A stretch of 20,715 bases of DNA from Bacillota bacterium (lineage in GTDB: Bacteria > Bacillota_G > SHA-98 > UBA4971), in NCBI GenBank assembly GCA_012512055.1, contig JAAZEW010000053.1:1-20715 (forward strand), given 5' to 3'. The notes beneath the pieces are model-generated. The model searched no databases. It saw only the letters and a list, made by a program, of their open reading frames with translations, and was not told the DNA's origin. Made by a program: the position numbers and the translations under genes. Positions 15,545 to 20,715 of this stretch are shown here, piece by piece. Position 1 is the stretch's first letter. Each line of letters starts with the position of its first letter.

Positions 15545-16048
15545 ATGGAGAAAGCAGATATTAGAAGCGGTGTTCTTATCATATTGGTAGGGGTCTCCTT
15601 TCTCCTCAGTAGTTTACGCATGCCATGGAGCATATACGGATATGAATGGTATGCGTGCCCGGGTTTTGTGCCGTCAATACTGGCTGGAGTCCTCATGCTG
15701 CTCGGCATCAACCTCTTTGTAAGAGGAATCTCGAAGAAGCGCCTTAACGAAGTTGACGCTGACATTAGTTCGGACGACAAGGAATCAAGCGTGCAAGCCC
15801 CGCCTAAGACAACCCATTTGACTGAGAACCCAACATACAGAATCATGTTGGCTATAGGACTATGTGCTGCATACATCTTCTTGCTCCTTGGAAGGTTACC
15901 ATACTGGTTGTCAACGACGATTTTTGTCGCGGCTTTCATTTTTCTGTTCAAAGGAGCAAACCTCATAAAGAGCGTTGCCATTGGTGCTTTGACATCGGTT
16001 GTCGTGATTTTCATATTCTATAAGATTTTCGTCGTATTTCTTCCCTGA
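15545..16048 (+). CDS. tctB: Tripartite tricarboxylate transporter small membrane subunit (TctB)
   Basis: The 167-residue protein has four hydrophobic segments (about 9-24, 39-57, 98-118 and 120-165, the last probably two spans) and a hydrophilic linker at 60-95. That layout and its place between TctC and TctA identify the fast-diverging small TTT subunit. It acts in the membrane with TctA in ion-driven uptake. A GGAGGGGG site (15525-15532) lies 12 bases before the ATG, which is a little far. TctA follows two bases after the stop. Confidence 0.85.
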   Translation: MEKADIRSGVLIILVGVSFLLSSLRMPWSIYGYEWYACPGFVPSILAGVLMLLGINLFVRGISKKRLNEVDADISSDDKESSVQAPPKTTHLTENPTYRIMLAIGLCAAYIFLLLGRLPYWLSTTIFVAAFIFLFKGANLIKSVAIGALTSVVVIFIFYKIFVVFLP

Positions 16049-16065
16049 GAATGGAGGGAACCGGT

Positions 16066-17583
16066 TTGAACATAAGTGTCTTCTTCACTGAACTTATAAG
16101 ACTAATAACGCCGTCCGCGATTTTGAATGTGTTCTGGGCTGCTGCCTTCGGGCTGATTGTCGGAATGCTGCCCGGTCTCACCGCGACAATGGGCGTAGCT
16201 CTCTTGACCGGCCTCACTTTTCGCTTTGTGCCTGACCAAGCGGTGCTGATCCTAGTAACCACTTATGCTGCTGCTATATATGGCGGAACCTGGTCTGCTA
16301 TTCTTCTTAATATCCCGGGAACACCGGCGAATGCCGCAACATGCCTTGATGGAAATCCATTGGCCAGAGAAGGCAAGGCAGGCGAAGCCATCGGCCTTGC
16401 AACAATCGCGTCTGCAATCGGGACTCTCTTCGGGTTAATTTGTCTTGCAATCTTCTCTCCTATCATCGGCAAGCTTGCACTGGAATTCGGCTCCTGGGAG
16501 TTCTTTACCTTGGCAGTATTCGGAGTTGTTATATGCGGGAATTTGACAGCCCCAAAAGACCCTCTCAAAGGTTGGATAGCAGGCGCCTTCGGGTTGCTGC
16601 TGTCTCAGGTTGGTCAGGATCCCATACAAGCATATCCCAGATTCACCCTGGGGATGCTGCAACTAATGGGTGGGCTTTCGCTAATACCTGTCCTGGTAGG
16701 TGCGTACGGTGTAGGCGAAATTATTGCAGTCATGAAAGAACCCAGAGACTACAGAGTCCTGACGAAAGTAAGAAAGATTATCCCCAGCGTGGAAGATATC
16801 CGCAAGCATTGGAAGACTATCCTTCGGTCGGGCACCATCGGCGTCTTCGTAGGGGCGATACCCGGGGTAGGAGAAGATACATCTGCTTGGATAGCGTATG
16901 ACTTTGCGAAGCGCGCCAGCAAGACTCCGGAGGAGTTTGGAAAGGGTTCGTATGACGGCCTGATTGCAGCCGAGACAGCAAATAACGCGTGTGTCGGCGG
17001 AGCTATCATCCCTGTGCTGACTCTGGCAGTTCCCGGCAGCGCGCCGGCCGCAGTAGTTCTTGCAGCCATGTGGCTCCATGGTATTAGGCCCGGCCCGCTA
17101 CTAATGATTGAACAGCCGCACTTCATCGCAACAACTACCGCCATTTTCTTCCTGGCCACGATTGCCATGACTGTAATCGGGCTTTTGCTGGCAAGGCCGC
17201 TTGTAAAAGTCCTGGAAGTCCCAAGGACGATTCTGATGCCGATTATCTTCGTCCTTTGCGCAGTCGGATCCTTTGCTATCAACGGCAGATTGTTCGACAT
17301 CTACCTCATGTTCATATTCGGACTCATTGGATTTTACATGCGAGAAAATAACTTTCCCGCTGCACCCCTTGTGCTTGGTTTCATACTGGGTCCAATGGCA
17401 GATGAAAACTTCCGTAGGGCAATGGTAATTGCGGAGGCAAACTTAGCGCCATTCTTTACCCGTCCCATCTGTGTAGTCCTATGGATTCTCACGCTCATTG
17501 TGATTCTCAGCAGAACCAGAATACCCGGGGCAATTCGTAACCTGCTGGTTAGGGAAAAGCGTCATAGCGGAGCGGAAGGATGA
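16066..17583 (+). CDS. tctA: Tripartite tricarboxylate transporter large membrane subunit (TctA)
   Basis: About 505-510 residues and roughly ten or more hydrophobic spans. Family motifs are GLIVGMLPGLTATMGVALL near 30-50, YGGTWSAILLNIPGTP near 75-90, and the repeat-like GVFVGAIPGVGEDTSAWIAY near 265-285. TctA forms the permease core that moves the TctC-bound anion, driven by an ion gradient. The start is uncertain: ATG 16051 lies two bases after the tctB stop but has no ribosome binding site. TTG 16066 has GGAGGG seven bases upstream and is preferred. The length is normal for the family. It is followed eight bases later by the first epimerase gene, so uptake and catabolism are co-transcribed. 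Confidence 0.93.
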   Translation: MNISVFFTELIRLITPSAILNVFWAAAFGLIVGMLPGLTATMGVALLTGLTFRFVPDQAVLILVTTYAAAIYGGTWSAILLNIPGTPANAATCLDGNPLAREGKAGEAIGLATIASAIGTLFGLICLAIFSPIIGKLALEFGSWEFFTLAVFGVVICGNLTAPKDPLKGWIAGAFGLLLSQVGQDPIQAYPRFTLGMLQLMGGLSLIPVLVGAYGVGEIIAVMKEPRDYRVLTKVRKIIPSVEDIRKHWKTILRSGTIGVFVGAIPGVGEDTSAWIAYDFAKRASKTPEEFGKGSYDGLIAAETANNACVGGAIIPVLTLAVPGSAPAAVVLAAMWLHGIRPGPLLMIEQPHFIATTTAIFFLATIAMTVIGLLLARPLVKVLEVPRTILMPIIFVLCAVGSFAINGRLFDIYLMFIFGLIGFYMRENNFPAAPLVLGFILGPMADENFRRAMVIAEANLAPFFTRPICVVLWILTLIVILSRTRIPGAIRNLLVREKRHSGAEG

Positions 17584-17590
17584 TAATCTT

Positions 17591-18460
17591 ATGAAACGTG
17601 CAATCATTACAGATGAAGTGTCCCAGGATCTGGCCAGGGCAGTCGGTATAGCAAAGAGCTTTGACTTAGACGGTATCGAACTGAGATCTGCCTGGGACAA
17701 GGATGCACATGAGTTATCCGATGATGACATCCGACGTATTCGCGAGATAGTAATCGAAGAAGGACTGGAAGTTGCATGCATTGCTTCCCCCTCTTTCAAG
17801 TGTAGTCTTTTCAACGACATAGAATACCAAGCTCACCTCCGCATCCTGGAAAGAAGTAGCATCGTAGCCCGCAAGCTGAACTGCTCCCTCGTTCGAGGCT
17901 TCACTTTCTGGGATGAAGGGGTGTTCGAAGAGAATCTACCTTCGATAGTCCGTAGGCTTTCCGGCGCAGAACCAATCCTCCGGGATCATCAAGTGAAACT
18001 GGCAGTGGAATACGATCCCGGGACATCTGCAAACTGCAGCCAGAAACTACGTTCTGTGCTGGATAGCCTTAACCCAGGGTATTTTGGGGCGCTCTGGGAT
18101 CCCGGAAACAGCATCTATGTCAGGGAAGCTGAGAAATTCCCTGAAGATTACCGGCGACTGCAGGATTATATCCTTCACGTTCATGTCAAAGACGTAACCA
18201 CTAAGACCCCTTCCCGAGAGCCGGAAGCTTGCCGGGTGGGGTGCGGAGAAGTGGGTTTTGGAGCAGTTTTCAGACAACTGGCGGAGGACAAATACGCCGG
18301 CTGGCTTTCCTTAGAGACTCACTACAGATTGCAGTCAGCAATAACAGACGATCTGCTCTCCCGGCCAAAAGGCAGCGCATTCTCCTACGGCGGGGAGGAA
18401 GCATCAATTGAGAGCCTTAAGAGCTGGTCTCAGATTATGAAAGAGGAGGGGCTGCTCTAA
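17591..18460 (+). CDS. Sugar phosphate isomerase/epimerase (xylose-isomerase-like TIM barrel)
   Basis: The 289-residue protein opens with IITDEVSQDLARAV, typical of the AP-endonuclease-2/xylose-isomerase-like barrels found in sugar clusters. Candidate metal ligands are E140 (LAVEYD), D170 (LWDPGN), H196 (ILHVHVKD) and E242 (LSLETHY), the spacing expected of this fold. Members epimerise or isomerise ketoses, inososes or 3-keto sugars. GGAAGG lies upstream of the ATG. Its TAA shares one base with the ATG of the next gene, so the two are translationally coupled. The exact reaction is not readable. Confidence 0.85.
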   Translation: MKRAIITDEVSQDLARAVGIAKSFDLDGIELRSAWDKDAHELSDDDIRRIREIVIEEGLEVACIASPSFKCSLFNDIEYQAHLRILERSSIVARKLNCSLVRGFTFWDEGVFEENLPSIVRRLSGAEPILRDHQVKLAVEYDPGTSANCSQKLRSVLDSLNPGYFGALWDPGNSIYVREAEKFPEDYRRLQDYILHVHVKDVTTKTPSREPEACRVGCGEVGFGAVFRQLAEDKYAGWLSLETHYRLQSAITDDLLSRPKGSAFSYGGEEASIESLKSWSQIMKEEGLL

Positions 18461-19275
18461 TGAAATTCGCCCTGTGTAACGAGCTCTTCGACGATAGGCC
18501 TCTCGAGGAAGCAATTCACCACATAGCAGACCTGGGTTATGATGGTATAGAGATAGCTCCATACACGATTTCCAAGTCCGTATTGGACGTTTCCGCCTCA
18601 CAGCGAGAGTCTATTCGTAGAGCCGTGGAGGATGCAGGACTAGAAGTAGTAGGCCTACACTGGCTCCTGGTTACTCCGGAGGGCCTCCACATTAATCATA
18701 GTTGTGCGCATATTCGACGCAAGACTATAGACTACTTGAATGCCCTTGTACATTTCTGTGCGGATCTAGGTGGCACTGTCATGACACTAGGTTCACCGAA
18801 GCAGCGAGATATTCCTCGGGACATCCCCGGCAGTCAGGTTGAGTCTTATTTCATTGAAGCGCTCCGCGAAATCGGTGAAGTAGCGAAGGCACGGGGTGTG
18901 GTAATGTGCCTCGAACCCCTTCCTCCGAGCGACACGAACTTCCTGAACTCTGCGGATGAGACTATTTGGATGGTCAAAGCCATTGACCACCCGCATGTCC
19001 GTATGATGCTTGACGTCAAGAGCATGTGTTCAGAGGGAAAGCCTCTTCCCGACATTATTCGTAGAAGCGCACCGTATATAAGGCACTTCCACGCAAATGA
19101 CTCTAATCTTAAAGGCCCTGGCTTCGGGGACGTGGATTTTGTGCCGATATTCAATGTTCTCCGTGACATTGAATATTCAGGGTTCGTATCTGTAGAGGTT
19201 TTTGATTATTCACCTGGCCGCTGGGAATTGGCTGCCAGATCTCTCGACTATATGAAAGAATCCCTAATGAATTAG
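18460..19275 (+). CDS. Sugar phosphate isomerase/epimerase (second TIM barrel)
   Basis: The 271-residue protein starts MKFALCNELFDD and shows E152 (CLEPLPP), D185 (MLDVKSM), H211 (RHFHAND) and E246 (VSVEVFD), the four metal ligands of the D-tagatose/D-psicose 3-epimerase-like group. KGPGFGDVDF is the usual GxGDVDF segment before the last strand. Sequence identity to the preceding barrel appears low, so it is a different enzyme rather than a recent duplicate. The gene overlaps the previous one by one base and has GGAGGGG about eight bases upstream. It probably handles the ketose-type product of the dehydrogenase or of its partner epimerase. Confidence 0.87.
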   Translation: MKFALCNELFDDRPLEEAIHHIADLGYDGIEIAPYTISKSVLDVSASQRESIRRAVEDAGLEVVGLHWLLVTPEGLHINHSCAHIRRKTIDYLNALVHFCADLGGTVMTLGSPKQRDIPRDIPGSQVESYFIEALREIGEVAKARGVVMCLEPLPPSDTNFLNSADETIWMVKAIDHPHVRMMLDVKSMCSEGKPLPDIIRRSAPYIRHFHANDSNLKGPGFGDVDFVPIFNVLRDIEYSGFVSVEVFDYSPGRWELAARSLDYMKESLMN

Positions 19276-19323
19276 GAATAGACTTAACTAAGCCCCGGCA
19301 ACCATACTTAGGAGGTCATGCGG

Positions 19324-20589
19324 GTGGAACCCATTTCAATAAATAACTTATCCTCAATCGTCAAGGAAATCTGCAATACAACACCTGTTACTGACATTCA
19401 CACTCATCTTTTCCCTTCATCTTTCGGCGCCTTACACCTTTGGGGAATTGATGATCTTCTCAATTATCATTATCTGATTCCCGAGACGATCAGGGCAGCT
19501 AACATTGGAATCACAGATTACTTCACCTTGTCTCACAAAGACAGGGCTGACTTGACATGGCGCACATTGTTCTTAGAGAGTAACCCATACAGTGAATCCT
19601 GTAGGGGCGTGATCAGAATCCTGTCCGAACTCGGCCTTGATCTTTCTACGAAAGCTATTGATGCATATCGAGACTACTTTAATTCACTTGATCAAGCCGA
19701 CTACGTTCAGCGTGTTCTACAGCTCGCAAACGTGAAAACGGTTGTCATGAGCAATGACCCCTTCGACGCTGACGAACGCAAGATTTGGAAATACAACCCT
19801 AACATTGAATCCGGGTTTTACTCATCCCTTAGACTGGACGGCCTGCTAAACCCCTGGCCTGAAACGTCAACGCTGCTTCGGGCGTGGGGTTATGATGTCG
19901 CTCCGGCACCGGGCAGCAAGACTGAGTCGGACATCAGGCGATTCATCCTTGATTGGGTAGATTTGACAAACCCTCTTTTCCTATCAATTTCGCTGCCTCC
20001 TGATTTTTCGTTCCCTAACGATTCGCCCAGCGGAAGGTTATTATCTCAGTGCATACTGCCGCTGTGCCGGGAAAAGAAGCTACCCTTGGCTCTGATGATT
20101 GGCGTTAAGCGTCATGTTAATCCTCACTTGGAGCTCGCAGGAGATTCAGTAGGGAAAGCAGATATTTGCGCGGTTGAGTCTATGTGTGCCAAGTACCCGG
20201 ACATCAGGTTTCTCATATCAATGCTGTCCCGGGAAAATCAGCACGAGCTATGCGTAACCGCTCGCAAGTTCCCGAATCTTCTACCTTTTGGTTGCTGGTG
20301 GTTTCTAAGCAATCTTTTCATCGAGCGTGAGATTATTAACATGAGACTCGATATGCTAGGACCGAGTTTCATTCCCCAGCACTCTGACGCGAGAGTCCTT
20401 GAGCAGTTGATATATAAATGGGAGAGCGCCCGCAAGGTTCTGGGAGAGGAACTAATCACCAGGTACTCTGCGCTCATTGAAGCAGGTTGGACAATAACCC
20501 GAAGCGACATTGAAAGAGACGTTACAAGGCTCCTCAACGATAATTTTTGGTCCTTTATCAATAAAGAGCCTTTGGAAACAAGGAATTAG
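19324..20589 (+). CDS. Uronate-isomerase-like amidohydrolase-superfamily protein
   Basis: About 420 residues. An N-terminal HxH metal motif, TDIHTHLFP (H28, H30), starts the TIM barrel. The segments LMIGVKRH, FGCWWFLSN and PQHSDARVLEQLIYKW, then KVLGEEL, resemble glucuronate/galacturonate isomerases (UxaC), which interconvert hexuronates and ketohexonates. It is shorter than E. coli UxaC (about 470 residues), and similarity elsewhere is weak, so it may act on a modified uronate or be a hydrolase. GGAGGT abuts ATG 19318, so GTG 19324, with better spacing, is preferred. It is the last gene of the operon and converges with the 5S rRNA gene 23 bases away. No intrinsic terminator for it was seen. 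Confidence 0.75.
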   Translation: MEPISINNLSSIVKEICNTTPVTDIHTHLFPSSFGALHLWGIDDLLNYHYLIPETIRAANIGITDYFTLSHKDRADLTWRTLFLESNPYSESCRGVIRILSELGLDLSTKAIDAYRDYFNSLDQADYVQRVLQLANVKTVVMSNDPFDADERKIWKYNPNIESGFYSSLRLDGLLNPWPETSTLLRAWGYDVAPAPGSKTESDIRRFILDWVDLTNPLFLSISLPPDFSFPNDSPSGRLLSQCILPLCREKKLPLALMIGVKRHVNPHLELAGDSVGKADICAVESMCAKYPDIRFLISMLSRENQHELCVTARKFPNLLPFGCWWFLSNLFIEREIINMRLDMLGPSFIPQHSDARVLEQLIYKWESARKVLGEELITRYSALIEAGWTITRSDIERDVTRLLNDNFWSFINKEPLETRN

Positions 20590-20600
20590 GCAAGTTCTGT

Positions 20601-20612
20601 ACAACAAAAAAA
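20601..20612 (-). terminator. T-run after the 5S rRNA, probable rRNA operon terminator
   Basis: Directly after the 5S 3' end the minus strand reads seven T residues (A7 at 20606-20612 on the plus strand), then GTTGT. With the 3' helix of the 5S RNA this can act as an intrinsic terminator. No separate stem was found. Confidence 0.4.
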
Positions 20613-20715
20613 GCTTCCGGCAGTGACCTACTCTCCCACACCGTTACCAGTGCAGTACCATCGGCGCTGGAGGGCTTAACTTCTGTGTTCGGGATGGGAA
20701 CAGGTGTTGCCCCTC
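20613..20715 (-). rRNA. rrf: 5S ribosomal RNA, partial (5' end beyond the window)
   Basis: The reverse complement reads GGGGCAACACCTG, then TTCCCATCCCGAACACAGAA, GTTAAGCCCTCCAGCGCC, GATGGTAC and GGGAGAGTAGGTCACTGCC. These are the conserved loops B and C and the 3' strand of bacterial 5S rRNA. About 103 of roughly 117 bases are present. It would be the last gene of an rRNA operon lying to the right and transcribed leftward. Confidence 0.95.

Noticed and set aside
15511..16014. A 167-codon minus-strand open frame opposite tctB
   Set aside because: The same length as tctB but antisense to it, with no domain signature. The membrane-protein reading on the plus strand fits the TTT operon.
16749..17300. 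A 183-codon minus-strand open frame inside tctA
   Set aside because: A shadow of a strongly conserved TctA reading frame, with no ribosome binding site or family motif.
1..20715. CRISPR arrays, tRNAs, phage or defence systems
   Set aside because: No regular repeat-spacer pattern, cloverleaf, or phage or nuclease gene set was seen on reading both strands. Only metabolic genes, transposase fossils, ruvC and 5S rRNA were recognised.

Overview
The window looks like an accessory region of an anaerobic, probably Clostridia-like (Firmicutes) genome. The clues are strong GGAGG ribosome binding sites, frequent GTG and TTG starts, fossils of IS1182- and IS1634-type transposases of the kind common in that group, and the NagA/NagB/ROK style. 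This placement is an inference; the only phylogenetic marker is a partial 5S rRNA. The window is bounded on the left by the first codons of ruvC (minus strand) and on the right by that 5S rRNA gene (minus strand).

Region 1 (1-1250) holds the ruvC start, a terminator-like hairpin, and two decayed transposase genes, IS1634-like and IS1182-like. Region 2 (1283-6513, plus strand) is a catabolic cluster. It contains an enolase-superfamily acid-sugar dehydratase-like protein, a THI5/NMT1-type periplasmic binding protein, its ABC ATPase, a Gfo/Idh/MocA dehydrogenase and a divergent creatininase-fold hydrolase. Region 3 (6557-9190) has a second IS1634-like fossil, then two tandem SsuC/TauC-type permeases on the minus strand, then another transposase fossil. 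The permeases are the obvious membrane partners of the Region 2 binding protein and ATPase. The transporter is therefore split into two convergent transcription units with an IS scar between them.

Region 4 (9264-12829, minus strand) reads ROK regulator, nagA, nagB in transcription order. Region 5 (13249-20589, plus strand) diverges from the ROK gene. It encodes a second Gfo/Idh/MocA dehydrogenase, a complete tripartite tricarboxylate transporter (TctC, TctB, TctA), two sugar-phosphate isomerase/epimerase TIM barrels, and a distant uronate-isomerase-like amidohydrolase. The 419-base divergent spacer contains two copies of an AT-rich palindrome core (TATTAATA), a candidate ROK operator. Read together, Regions 4 and 5 look like a regulated pathway for an anionic sugar, possibly an amino-sugar or uronic-acid-containing one. 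TTT-family uptake would feed dehydrogenation, epimerisation and isomerisation, with NagA/NagB taking the amino-sugar part. The substrate cannot be read from the sequence.

No CRISPR array, phage, defence locus or tRNA was seen. The most unusual points are the split ABC transporter, the combination of a TTT transporter with nagAB and a uronate-isomerase-like enzyme, the altered metal site of the creatininase-fold protein, and the kinase-dead ROK protein next to its putative operators.
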